Shown piece by piece: positions 18,911 through 27,407 of a DNA stretch of 36,303 bases. The position numbers and the translations under genes were made by a program. Origin of the DNA: Victivallales bacterium (GTDB lineage Bacteria > Verrucomicrobiota > Lentisphaeria > Victivallales > SZUA-371). The notes beneath the pieces were generated by a model. That model saw only the letters and a program-made list of their open reading frames with translations, searched no databases and was not told the origin of the DNA. Positions within the stretch are counted from its first letter, which is position 1, and each line of letters opens with the position of its first letter. The DNA is taken from positions 1 through 36,303 of the forward strand of contig JAFGXT010000089.1 in the NCBI GenBank assembly GCA_016936495.1, written 5' to 3'.

Positions 18911-19549
18911 ATGGAAAAATTACTGGCATTTTTGGTGTTGATAAGTTCCGCCGTCGCGGCGGCGTGTGTGAGTATGCTCGCTTATGCGTATTCGACCGGG
19001 ACTATTCCTTTTATAGATTATCCGGTATATCAACAGGTCGCCGACAGGGCGTATCAGGAGAAGTTGCGGCAAGCTGAAAAAAGCCGTAGTCTGGATATAT
19101 CCAAAGAACGCATAGCGGAAAATTTCCTGTACACTTTTTATGTCGAGCTCAGCGAGGAACGGAAAAAACTTGACGTCGAACGGGAAAATATTGCCGAGAA
19201 GAAGCGTAGTGTCGAGGAAATCCTCAATCAGGCAAGATTGATGCAGGAAAAAATAACCAAAGCCGAAGCCAAGGTCAACCGCATACTTATTTTTATTGAT
19301 GAAAAACAGCAGGAAAACCTCAAACGTACCGCTAAGATGATTTCTGGCATGGATGTTGCTGCTGCAAGTCAGTTGGTGATGCAGTGGGACGAGGACAGAG
19401 CTGCTCAGATACTGTATTTCATGAACGAGAAGCAGGCCGGGCAGATCATTGCCGACGTCGTACAGTCCGGCGTAGAGGCGAATGTGACCAAAATGAAGCG
19501 GATAGTGGCGAAGGTTGAACAGATATCCGAGCCGCCCGCAGAAATATAA
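18911..19549 (+). CDS. MotE/YlxF-like flagellar protein (TM, coiled coil, MgtE-N-like domain)
   Basis: N-terminal TM, coiled coil, then ENLKRTAKMISGMDVAAASQLVMQWDEDRAAQILYFMNEKQAGQIIADV; located between fliJ and fliK like ylxF of Bacillus. Confidence 0.75.
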   Translation: MEKLLAFLVLISSAVAAACVSMLAYAYSTGTIPFIDYPVYQQVADRAYQEKLRQAEKSRSLDISKERIAENFLYTFYVELSEERKKLDVERENIAEKKRSVEEILNQARLMQEKITKAEAKVNRILIFIDEKQQENLKRTAKMISGMDVAAASQLVMQWDEDRAAQILYFMNEKQAGQIIADVVQSGVEANVTKMKRIVAKVEQISEPPAEI

Positions 19550-19597
19550 TATGAATTTTTTTATGATATTAACATAAAAACAGAACCAGGAGCTGAA

Positions 19598-21079
19598 ATG
19601 AATTTGATAGACAGTCTTCGAGGGTATGATAATGCTTCTCAGTCCAATGCGTTGCCCGGGACTGAACGTGAATCCGTACAGGGGAATACAAAAGATTCCG
19701 CTTTTAGCTCTGCGTTGATCAAAGAGAATAACGGCGGAGTTGCGGATGAAAAAGGTAAACATGGTAAAGACGGACAGGGAAATACGCTTATGTCCATTGC
19801 CGGGATACTTGTCGCAGACGAATGTGTCGGAGAGTTAAATCCGCTTGACCTGTCGGGAACCGGAGGTTTTTTTGTTGGCGAAGATATGCCGGATGGTGAG
19901 CTGGAAAGCTTTAATTTGTATGCGTTTGAAAAAATCGATGAACAGATTAAATCAGTTAGCGAAGTTCGTGAAGATGTAGTGAGTCAGGCGTTGCAGGGCA
20001 CAACTCCCGTTGCCGTGCCGGAAGATAAAGTTTCCGCCAGCCCGCTCGTTGTGCCGCAGACCACGCTTAGCTCGGAAACGAGCGGGATGGGAAAAAGCTT
20101 TGCGGCGCAGTCGCAGTCCGCTCCAGTCGGGGACAACCCTGAATCTGCCTTGCATGGTGTACAGGAGATGTTCATACAGACTAAACCCGAAATGGTCAGT
20201 GATGCTATTACGGTTAGAGCTGACCAGGCGGCATCTGAAACCGATGGCGGATTCCGCCAGGTTTCTACCGGTCAGGGCCGGCATGAGTCTATTGACGCTT
20301 ACAAGATGGAAAATACCGACGGAATTAAGATATTGGACGTCAAATATGATAAGAAAGGTCGCCAGGATAGTGGCGCAGGAGCAAAACAAGAATCCGGCGG
20401 TTTGTTGAAATCGCTCGCGGGCAAAATCAGTGCGGGTATGCAGCGTTTGCAAAGTCAGCCGCAGTCCGGAGCTGCCGACGTTTCTTTGAAAGTTATGACT
20501 TCCGCCGCCATTGCTGCACAAACCATGAAAACAGCTCCGCAGACCGGAAATATACAAAATACCGATAATGTTCAGAATATTGTGTTCGGCAATAATATGG
20601 ACTTGAGCCAGAGCGTGAATAATATTTCTGCTACCAATACCGGTGCCAGTCCGGAGCTTGGCGGTGGAGCGATTCCCGACAAAGTCGAAGCTGTTCAGCA
20701 GATAATTTATAAACTTCAGGATATGCTTCCGCTTCAGGATACCGGACGTGGCAACCGTATCAGCGTGAGTTTCGAAGTTGCAAATCTCGGTAAGATGCAG
20801 ATGTTTCTGGAACAGAAAGAAAATTCTCTGAAAGTGGTAATCGAATCCGATACCAATTCCGGCAGACAGGAATTGATGAGTCAACGCGAGGGCATGACGC
20901 AACAGCTCCGGGCAATGGGGTATAAAGATGTAACTCTTGACTTCAGTAGTAGCAATTCAGAGCATAAGTTCGCGCAACAGCAGGAAAAAAATTCCCCGAC
21001 CGGAAATGAAGATATTGATAATGTTAAACTCGCGGGCAGCGATAAACTTGATCTGGAGGCGATATTGGCGATGAAATAA
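19598..21079 (+). CDS. fliK: Flagellar hook-length control protein FliK
   Basis: C-terminal RISVSFEVANLGKMQMFLEQKENSLKVVIESDTNSGRQELMSQREGMTQQLRAMGYKDVTLDF; precedes flgD. Confidence 0.85.
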   Translation: MNLIDSLRGYDNASQSNALPGTERESVQGNTKDSAFSSALIKENNGGVADEKGKHGKDGQGNTLMSIAGILVADECVGELNPLDLSGTGGFFVGEDMPDGELESFNLYAFEKIDEQIKSVSEVREDVVSQALQGTTPVAVPEDKVSASPLVVPQTTLSSETSGMGKSFAAQSQSAPVGDNPESALHGVQEMFIQTKPEMVSDAITVRADQAASETDGGFRQVSTGQGRHESIDAYKMENTDGIKILDVKYDKKGRQDSGAGAKQESGGLLKSLAGKISAGMQRLQSQPQSGAADVSLKVMTSAAIAAQTMKTAPQTGNIQNTDNVQNIVFGNNMDLSQSVNNISATNTGASPELGGGAIPDKVEAVQQIIYKLQDMLPLQDTGRGNRISVSFEVANLGKMQMFLEQKENSLKVVIESDTNSGRQELMSQREGMTQQLRAMGYKDVTLDFSSSNSEHKFAQQQEKNSPTGNEDIDNVKLAGSDKLDLEAILAMK

Positions 21080-21112
21080 GTTTTTGCCCGCTCAAAAGAG
21101 CCGTAGGATTGG

Positions 21113-21150
21113 AAAAAGGTTTCTTCTGAGCAAAGAAGAAACCTTTTTTT
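21113..21150 (+). terminator. Rho-independent terminator between fliK and flgD
   Basis: AAAAAGGTTTCTTCT GAGCAA AGAAGAAACCTTTTT: about 15-bp perfect stem with T-tract. Confidence 0.9.
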
Positions 21151-21179
21151 ATGAGTGTAATGTGAAAATGTTTTATTGC

Positions 21180-21195
21180 TGGCATATATCATGCG
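21180..21195 (+). promoter_or_regulatory. Sigma-54 promoter upstream of flgD
   Basis: TGGCATA-TATC-ATGCG; GG (21181-21182) and GC (21193-21194) 12 nt apart; lies just after the fliK terminator. Confidence 0.72.
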
Positions 21196-21254
21196 TTAAA
21201 ATATCTCGTAAAGTATATGGTTGCAGAATTAATGAGTAAATCAGGAGATGTAAG

Positions 21255-21728
21255 ATGGCAGATAATACTATAAGTGATTATTTAAACACTGTAGGTTCGA
21301 GCAGCAATGATATGCAGATTGGATCTTCCAATCAGTCCCTTAATGACGTTGGTGCGTTTTACAAACTTCTGGTCGCGGAAATCGGCAACCAGGATCCAAC
21401 TAATCCTATGGATAATAAAGAGTTGGTGCTTCAGCTCTCCCAGTTCAGTACGCTTGAGGCAACTAAGGAACTCAATACTAATATGAATACCTTCATTGAG
21501 CAGAATGCGCTGACCAGCGCGGCCGCGCTTATCGGTAAAGAAGTAACATACATGGATATGGATGGTACGGGAGAACGTATTACCGGTTCGGCCACCGGCG
21601 TAGCGCGTACCGGTGATGATTCTTTCGCGGTGATCGTCAACGGGGTTCAAGTTCCGGTTGATTATGTGCTTAATTTGGCTGAGGCTCCGGTGAGCGAAGC
21701 CGTCGTGGCAGATGATACATCCGCTTAA
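21255..21728 (+). CDS. flgD: Flagellar hook capping/assembly protein FlgD (short form)
   Basis: FYKLLVAEIGNQDPTNPMDNKELVLQLSQFSTLEATKELN...LIGKEV. Confidence 0.92.
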   Translation: MADNTISDYLNTVGSSSNDMQIGSSNQSLNDVGAFYKLLVAEIGNQDPTNPMDNKELVLQLSQFSTLEATKELNTNMNTFIEQNALTSAAALIGKEVTYMDMDGTGERITGSATGVARTGDDSFAVIVNGVQVPVDYVLNLAEAPVSEAVVADDTSA

Positions 21729-21787
21729 ACGCTGATAATGCGACAATGTGAATAAAAAAGCAACGATAAATACAAGGAGACAGTAAG

Positions 21788-22585
21788 ATGAGTGGAGTAA
21801 TGAATATTGCCGTGAGTGGTATGAGCGCCCAGGCTGACAAGCTTTCAGTAATCGCCAACAATATCGCCAACAGTGGAACTCTTGCTTATAAATCACAAAC
21901 AGCCCAGTTTGCTGAGGCGTTTGTGGCCAGCGGCAGGACTACCGCCTCCGGTACTACCATTCAATATGGTACAGGCGCTGAAGTCGCCAGTATCACTGCC
22001 GACTGGGATACCGGTTCGGCTCAGGTTACCAATGACCAGGCGGATATATTGATTTCCGGCGACGGTTTTCTGCCAGTGTCGCTCGGAGGCTCGACCTATT
22101 ATACCCGTGCCTGCGATTTCAGCCTGACCTATGATAACACCACATCTGAATATGTGCTGATGCGCTCTGATGGCTCGGTGCTGAGTGGTTATACCGATGC
22201 TACTTTGGCTACTCCGGCGTTGGTGTCTTTCGCTACTCAACCTACCGCCATTGAGATAAAGGCCGATGGTTCGGTAACTGCCATCGACAGTACCGGCGCA
22301 GTTATTGGCACCTTCAATCTCGGCGTAACCACTTTCGTCAACAACGATTCTCTTGAGTCAATGGGACAAGGGCTTTATCGTGCCACTACTTCTTCCGGCG
22401 CGGGAACCATAAATATGCCAGGTACCGGCGGTTCCGGTTCTCTGACCCAGGGCGCGTTGGAGGAATCCAATACCGATCTGGTTACCGAATTCACCAATAT
22501 GATTGTAACTCAGCGCGCTTTCCAGGCTAACTCGAAAGTGATCACCACTCAGGATGAGTTGCTGAATACTATCATCAACATGTAA
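21788..22585 (+). CDS. Flagellar hook/rod protein (FlgE/FlgF/FlgG family; hook position)
   Basis: N-terminus MNIAVSGMSAQADKLSVIANNIANSGTLAYKSQ; C-terminus GALEESNTDLVTEFTNMIVTQRAFQANSKVITTQDELLNTIINM; only 265 aa. Confidence 0.85.
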   Translation: MSGVMNIAVSGMSAQADKLSVIANNIANSGTLAYKSQTAQFAEAFVASGRTTASGTTIQYGTGAEVASITADWDTGSAQVTNDQADILISGDGFLPVSLGGSTYYTRACDFSLTYDNTTSEYVLMRSDGSVLSGYTDATLATPALVSFATQPTAIEIKADGSVTAIDSTGAVIGTFNLGVTTFVNNDSLESMGQGLYRATTSSGAGTINMPGTGGSGSLTQGALEESNTDLVTEFTNMIVTQRAFQANSKVITTQDELLNTIINM

Positions 22586-22609
22586 CAACACTAACATTGA
22601 GAGGTTATT

Positions 22610-22792
22610 ATGATCTGGGTAACTGATTTAAGAGGACAGAAAACTAAGTTGCATACCTCCCTTATCAGAGAAATCAGAAAGTCTCCGGACACTATTCTGA
22701 TTTTGTCCAACGGTAACAGCCTGATCGTTCAGGAAAGCGTGGACAAGGTAATTGATATGATATCCGGTAAACTCGAATCGGTCAGCAGCTGA
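22610..22792 (+). CDS. flbD: Small FlbD/SwrD-family flagellar protein, copy 1 (60 aa)
   Basis: MIWVTDLRGQKTKLHTSLIREIRKSPDTILILSNGNSLIVQESVDKVIDMI; typical FlbD family, between hook gene and motA. Confidence 0.85.
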   Translation: MIWVTDLRGQKTKLHTSLIREIRKSPDTILILSNGNSLIVQESVDKVIDMISGKLESVSS

Positions 22793-22813
22793 TTCCTAAC
22801 GGAGGGTAATGTT

Positions 22814-23068
22814 TTGATTAAGGTTACAGATGTTGCCGGTAATGTCAAGTACATTAACTGTGAACTGATAGAGAAGATCGAGGTCATCCCTGATACTCTG
22901 CTGGTGCTCACTAACGGACATAATTTTATCGTCAGTGAGGAGCCGGAGGAGATTATCAATAAGATCGTCGAATTCAAACAGCAGTGCTACAGGTACCGCA
23001 ATACCGGAGTTATGACGGTGGAGCACAAGGTTTCCGGGGATGAACCCGGAGATGTGACCGGTAATTGA
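22814..23068 (+). CDS. flbD: Small FlbD/SwrD-family flagellar protein, copy 2 (84 aa, TTG start)
   Basis: MIKVTDVAGNVKYINCELIEKIEVIPDTLLVLTNGHNFIVSEEPEEIINKIVEFKQQ plus C-terminal extension; SD GGAGG at 22801; TTG start at 22814. Confidence 0.8.
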   Translation: MIKVTDVAGNVKYINCELIEKIEVIPDTLLVLTNGHNFIVSEEPEEIINKIVEFKQQCYRYRNTGVMTVEHKVSGDEPGDVTGN

Positions 23069-23105
23069 TAATATAATCTGAACAATACAATAACACAGGT
23101 AAGTT

Positions 23106-23879
23106 ATGGATATTGGAACTATTATAGGAATAATACTGGGAATTGTACTGGTTACTTTCCCGATTATCAGCGGAGGAGCAGCCGGCGCGTTTATTGACGT
23201 CGGCTCAATGATGATCACAATGGGCGGAACACTTGCCGCTCTGTTAATCTCTTTTCCGCTGCCTAAAGTCAAATCTGTGCTGGTGGTAACCAAAAAGACC
23301 CTTAATTCCGGCAGCCTTGAGATCGTGCCGTGGTATTCCACGTTGATAGATCTTGCCACCATCGCCCGTCGTGATGGTATTCTGGCGCTGGAGGAACGGC
23401 TTGATGGTATCAGTGATGATTTTCTTAAACGCGGTCTGCAGATGATTGTTGACGGCAGCCCGGCGGACGCCGTGAACCAGATTATGGAGATGGAAATAGA
23501 AAACATGGAAATGCGCCATGCCATCGGACACAGTATCTGGAAAGGTATGGGCAGTTTTGCTCCCGCTTTCGGTATGATCGGTACACTCATCGGACTGGTG
23601 AACATGCTGCAGAACTTATCTGACCCGTCCAAGCTTGGCGGAGGTATGGCTATCGCATTGATTACCACTTTCTACGGCGCTTTATTCGCTAACCTGTTTT
23701 GCATCCCGCTGCAAAATAAACTTGAACAGAGAACCCAGGAGGAAGTACACCTTAAAAGGATGCTTCTTGCCGGTATCCTTTCCGTACAGTCCGGCGACAG
23801 TCCGCGTATGGTGGGAGAAAAGTTGGAGGTCTATCTGACCCCTGCGGAAAGAGCTGCAAATCTCCAGAAAGGCGAATAG
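23106..23879 (+). CDS. motA: Flagellar stator protein MotA
   Basis: MDIGTIIGIILGIVLV...FIDVGSMMITMGGTLAALLISFP...PAFGMIGTLIGLVNMLQNLSDPSKLGGGMAIALITTFYGALFANLFCIPL. Confidence 0.95.
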   Translation: MDIGTIIGIILGIVLVTFPIISGGAAGAFIDVGSMMITMGGTLAALLISFPLPKVKSVLVVTKKTLNSGSLEIVPWYSTLIDLATIARRDGILALEERLDGISDDFLKRGLQMIVDGSPADAVNQIMEMEIENMEMRHAIGHSIWKGMGSFAPAFGMIGTLIGLVNMLQNLSDPSKLGGGMAIALITTFYGALFANLFCIPLQNKLEQRTQEEVHLKRMLLAGILSVQSGDSPRMVGEKLEVYLTPAERAANLQKGE

Positions 23880-23896
23880 TTTTGTACCGATTAAAC

Positions 23897-23918
23897 GATC
23901 ACGCGCTTCAGCGTGATC
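23897..23918 (+). repeat. Intercistronic hairpin between motA and motB1
   Basis: GATCACGC (23897-23904) GCTTCA GCGTGATC (23911-23918): perfect 8-bp stem, no T-tract. Confidence 0.7.
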
Positions 23919-23934
23919 CGGCAGAGAGTTGATA

Positions 23935-24729
23935 ATGGGCAAAAAAGATGATAATATTATATATGTGGATGGATGTCCTGATTGGATGTTGACCCTGGGC
24001 GACTGTATGTCGTTGCTGGTTACATTCTTTGTCATGCTGTTGTCCTTCTCCACTCCCAATAAGGACAAGTTGCAGGACGCGCTTGAGGGGATGAAGGGCG
24101 CGTTGAGCGTGATGAGCTTCGGTGATACGGCCTCTCAAACACAGGATGCCAAACGTTCCCGGCAGCATAGCACTACTAAGGTGGATACTTTCGGCGACGA
24201 CGGCGGTAAAAGCGAATCCGTAATCAGTGATGATAAGCTCGCAGTGGTGAATCTCAAGTCGAATGTTGTAACCAACCGATTCAATGACTTCAAGGAAAGA
24301 GTTCTGGAACTTGGGTTTCATAAGTTTGTAATGGCAAAACAACTTGACCGGGGAATCTGTATTGAGATTCCTTTCGATACTTTGTTCGAAAGAGATTCCA
24401 GTGTGCTTATTCCCGACAGTTTTAAATTGTTGCAGTCATTCGCCAACCTTGCCAGTTCGATTGATAATGAAATATGTATGACCGCTGTGTTCAATCCCAA
24501 CTTCGGAAATGGCAGTGTTGTGCAGAAATGGAATCATGCCAGGGAGATGACCTTTGCCGTAGGCAATGTCTTTATCAATAAGTACAGTATACAACCCCAG
24601 CGGTTTACCTATGCTTATGAAATATCTGTTGACATTCAAAAGCCTTTCTTACGGCTCATGCTGGCGGAAAAAATCGGAGTCAGCAGAATTACCATAGATG
24701 AACTTATAAGTTTTCAGCAGGAGATATAA
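23935..24729 (+). CDS. motB: MotB-like stator protein 1 (retains ion-binding Asp; degenerate OmpA-like domain)
   Basis: PDWMLTLGDCMSLLVTFFVMLLSFS matches the MotB TM/plug region (P-W-M-T-GD-M-LL-TFF); C-terminal domain only loosely OmpA-like. Confidence 0.85.
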   Translation: MGKKDDNIIYVDGCPDWMLTLGDCMSLLVTFFVMLLSFSTPNKDKLQDALEGMKGALSVMSFGDTASQTQDAKRSRQHSTTKVDTFGDDGGKSESVISDDKLAVVNLKSNVVTNRFNDFKERVLELGFHKFVMAKQLDRGICIEIPFDTLFERDSSVLIPDSFKLLQSFANLASSIDNEICMTAVFNPNFGNGSVVQKWNHAREMTFAVGNVFINKYSIQPQRFTYAYEISVDIQKPFLRLMLAEKIGVSRITIDELISFQQEI

Positions 24730-24732
24730 AAC

Positions 24733-25419
24733 ATGAAGAAAACAGTACTCGTCGGCCAACCGGCCTACATGGGGCAGTACACCTCGCTGATGATTATTAT
24801 TCTCGCGTTTTTTATCCTGCTTCAATCCATGTCCACCACCCAGGAGTCTGGATTTCAGAAAGGAATAGGACAGGTTAAAAACGCCTTCGGTCTTACCGGG
24901 GGAATGGGATTGTTTCAATTCATCTCATCCGGCTCCGGCGGCGCCGATGTGCCCAACCCGCATGGAACAGGGGATAAAAGCAGACAGGGTACCCATGAAA
25001 ATATTATTCGCGGAGAAGGCGGCGTCGGTAACACCAGCGCCGATGTCGAGGATTCCGACAAAGGACGCTACCTCCAAGTCGACGTTCCGATAGAATTTCC
25101 CGAATTTAAGACATTTCTCACTCCTGAAATCAAAAGAACACTTGATAAATTCAAAGTTGGCTTCATCTTGTATGATTATAAACTTATGATCAAGTGTTAC
25201 AGCAGTGAGTATAATGATTTTGAAAAGGATAATCATCTGGCGCTTCAGCGTTCGGCTAATATCATGAGGTATATTCATGAGACCGCCGGGATTCCTTATT
25301 CTCGTATGGAGGCGCTGGGCAATTCCAGCACCAGATATTATAATGTTAACGGAAGTGAAAAAATGTCTCCTCAGGAGACTTTTTTCTATATATTTGAAAA
25401 AAATCGCAGGAGGAAATGA
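24733..25419 (+). CDS. MotB-like stator protein 2 (Ser in place of the ion-binding Asp)
   Basis: PAYMGQYTSLMIIILAFFILLQSMS aligns without gaps to the MotB1 TM; C-terminal LALQRSANIMRYIHETAGIPYSRMEALGNSSTRYYNVNGSEKMSPQETFFYIFEKNRRRK is OmpA-like. Confidence 0.75.
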   Translation: MKKTVLVGQPAYMGQYTSLMIIILAFFILLQSMSTTQESGFQKGIGQVKNAFGLTGGMGLFQFISSGSGGADVPNPHGTGDKSRQGTHENIIRGEGGVGNTSADVEDSDKGRYLQVDVPIEFPEFKTFLTPEIKRTLDKFKVGFILYDYKLMIKCYSSEYNDFEKDNHLALQRSANIMRYIHETAGIPYSRMEALGNSSTRYYNVNGSEKMSPQETFFYIFEKNRRRK

Positions 25420-25421
25420 TT

Positions 25422-25934
25422 ATGGCAGAGAACAGAGAAAAAGCAGTGGAAGTTAATGCGGATAAATCCAAACCGGTAGTTATCATGCTGATCGTACTGG
25501 CGATCCTGGTACTGGTTTTTACCCCCATTGTAACTATCCTTGCCCTGAACGCTTTTATGCCTCAGGATACTACTAATCCTGAAGCCCAGAACCGTAAATA
25601 TACGGAAATCGCACTGGAGGCTTTCAAATTCAACGTCGCCGGAACTCAGGCAACGCGTTTCGCCCAGGTCGAGGTTGTTCTTGAACTCAGCGACGAAGCC
25701 ATGCTTGAATATTTTAAGGATAGAAGTTCCACTAATTCTCATGGTATGCTAAGTATGATCAGAGCGGAGATACTGGATATCCTTGCCGAACGTGATCTGG
25801 ATAACCTGCTATCGAAGAGCGCACGCGTTTCATTGCGCAAAGAAATTCAGACTAAACTCAACGGCATGCTCAGCGACAGAAAAGTCAAAGGCGTGGTTAC
25901 CGAAGTGTATTTCCCGAGCTTCCTCGTACAATAA
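25422..25934 (+). CDS. fliL: Flagellar basal body-associated protein FliL
   Basis: Single TM then YTEIALEAFKFNVAGTQATRFAQVEVVLELSD...RAEILDILAERDLDNLLSKSARVSLRKEIQTKLNGML...VYFPSFLVQ; ATG 25422 better spaced from the AGGAGG than 25416. Confidence 0.87.
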   Translation: MAENREKAVEVNADKSKPVVIMLIVLAILVLVFTPIVTILALNAFMPQDTTNPEAQNRKYTEIALEAFKFNVAGTQATRFAQVEVVLELSDEAMLEYFKDRSSTNSHGMLSMIRAEILDILAERDLDNLLSKSARVSLRKEIQTKLNGMLSDRKVKGVVTEVYFPSFLVQ

Positions 25935-25955
25935 ACTCTTGCAAGGAATCATATA

Positions 25956-26990
25956 ATGGCCAATGTACTTAATCAGGACGAGATCAATTCCCTGCTGGGG
26001 GCGATGGAGGATGGTTCCATTGATCTTAATGAGTCCGAAGGAAATAAGAAAGGCGAAGATTCGCCTATCGAGGATTACGACTTTCACCGTCCTAATCTGA
26101 TCACCAAGGATCAGTTGCGCAGTTTTCAGGACGTTCATGAGGGCTTTACCCGGGAAATGGTGTCGAGTCTTTCGCTCTTCCTGCGTACCGGTGTGGAATT
26201 CGAGCTTGTAGCGACCGAACAGCTTCAGTATGGCGAGTTTATCAAGACCCTGCCGGGCGTAACTCATAGCGTGGTGTTTACCGCCGATCCGCTACCCGGA
26301 GTGTCGGTGTTCGACGTCAATCTTTCGCTTATCTTTGGCGTTCTGGATATGCTCCTGGGCGGCAAAGGCGACATCGAGATCGAACTCAGAGTTCCTACCG
26401 ATATTGAGATCGCTATTATCACCCCCTTTATAGAAAGAATTATTGATAAGCTTCAGACTTCATGGCGTACGGTTATGAAGGATATTGTCCTGACCCAGGT
26501 CAATTCCGAATCCGACCCGGAATACATCCAGGCGGCTCCGGTGGATGCCCCTGTGGTAGTTCTCACTTTCGATGTGAAAATCGGCTTTGTCAACGGCACT
26601 ATAAATATCTGTTATCCGCTCCCCCTGATCCAGGCGGTGAACGAATATCTGGCAAGCGCCGCTAGCCAGATGGAGTCTTACTACGGTCAGAAAACTGACC
26701 GCGAGACTAAACAGAATCTGCTCAATTCGCTCATGGAAGTGGAATTGCCCGTGTCCGCCAGGCTGGGTGAGGCTATTATAAGTGGCTCCGAACTGCTGCG
26801 GCTTAAGGCAGGCGATGTTTTGGTGCTCAATTCTTCAGTGATGGATCCGTTGCCGCTCAACGTTGCCGGTAAGGAGATGTTTCTTGGCAAACCCGGTAGA
26901 ATAAAACAGAACCTTTATTTGAAAATATTCGACCGTCCGCAGAAAAATAGCGAGGGACCCGATATTAATCTTGACTGGCACAACGGTTGA
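25956..26990 (+). CDS. fliM: Flagellar motor switch protein FliM
   Basis: MANVLNQDEINSLLGAM...YDFHRPNLITKDQLRSFQDVHEGFTREMVSSLSLFLR. Confidence 0.95.
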   Translation: MANVLNQDEINSLLGAMEDGSIDLNESEGNKKGEDSPIEDYDFHRPNLITKDQLRSFQDVHEGFTREMVSSLSLFLRTGVEFELVATEQLQYGEFIKTLPGVTHSVVFTADPLPGVSVFDVNLSLIFGVLDMLLGGKGDIEIELRVPTDIEIAIITPFIERIIDKLQTSWRTVMKDIVLTQVNSESDPEYIQAAPVDAPVVVLTFDVKIGFVNGTINICYPLPLIQAVNEYLASAASQMESYYGQKTDRETKQNLLNSLMEVELPVSARLGEAIISGSELLRLKAGDVLVLNSSVMDPLPLNVAGKEMFLGKPGRIKQNLYLKIFDRPQKNSEGPDINLDWHNG

Positions 26991-27032
26991 AATTATATTA
27001 TAACGGAAATTAATTATTAATGAGGTGTATAA

Positions 27033-27401
27033 ATGGCTGAAAAAAATAAAGAATCGAATATCGCTGATGCTGAATTTGGAAGACTTAGCGATACTCAGGT
27101 TGTCGGTTCCGATGAGGACGTTCACCGCAATCTGGAAATGATTTTTGACGTTCCCGTGAGCATCAGTGCCGAGCTGGGGCGCTCTGTGATAAAAATTAAA
27201 GATCTGCTTAGCCTGGGAAAAGGTTCGGTGGTGGAACTTGAACGGGTAGCCGGCGAACCGGTGGATCTGCTGGTTAACGGGGTGCTGGTCGGGAAAGGCG
27301 ACGTGGTGGTAGTTAATGATAATTTCGGATTGCGCATCACTGAGGTCGTATGTACTGAAGAACGAATCAAAAAACTTTCTTCTTCCAAAGATGATGAATA
27401 A
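27033..27401 (+). CDS. fliN: Flagellar motor switch protein FliN
   Basis: NLEMIFDVPVSISAELGRSVIKIKDLLSLGKGSVVELERVAGEPVDLLVNGVLVGKGDVVVVNDNFGLRITEV. Confidence 0.95.
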   Translation: MAEKNKESNIADAEFGRLSDTQVVGSDEDVHRNLEMIFDVPVSISAELGRSVIKIKDLLSLGKGSVVELERVAGEPVDLLVNGVLVGKGDVVVVNDNFGLRITEVVCTEERIKKLSSSKDDE

Positions 27402-27407
27402 TTAATT

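Noticed and set aside
19952-20902. 316-aa - strand ORF opposite fliK
   Set aside because: Antisense to fliK; Cys/His/Phe-rich reading typical of a reverse-complement artefact.
22809-22817. ATG at 22809 as the start of the second FlbD gene
   Set aside because: ATG TTT TGA terminates at once; the TTG at 22814 is in frame with the family N-terminus MIKVTD and well spaced from GGAGG.
22610-23068. The two FlbD genes as the Caulobacter-type NtrC-like FlbD activator
   Set aside because: These are 60- and 84-aa proteins of the small FlbD/SwrD family, without AAA+ or DNA-binding domains.
22796-23668. 290-aa - strand ORF opposite flbD2/motA
   Set aside because: Covers two recognised genes in antisense; no domain evidence.
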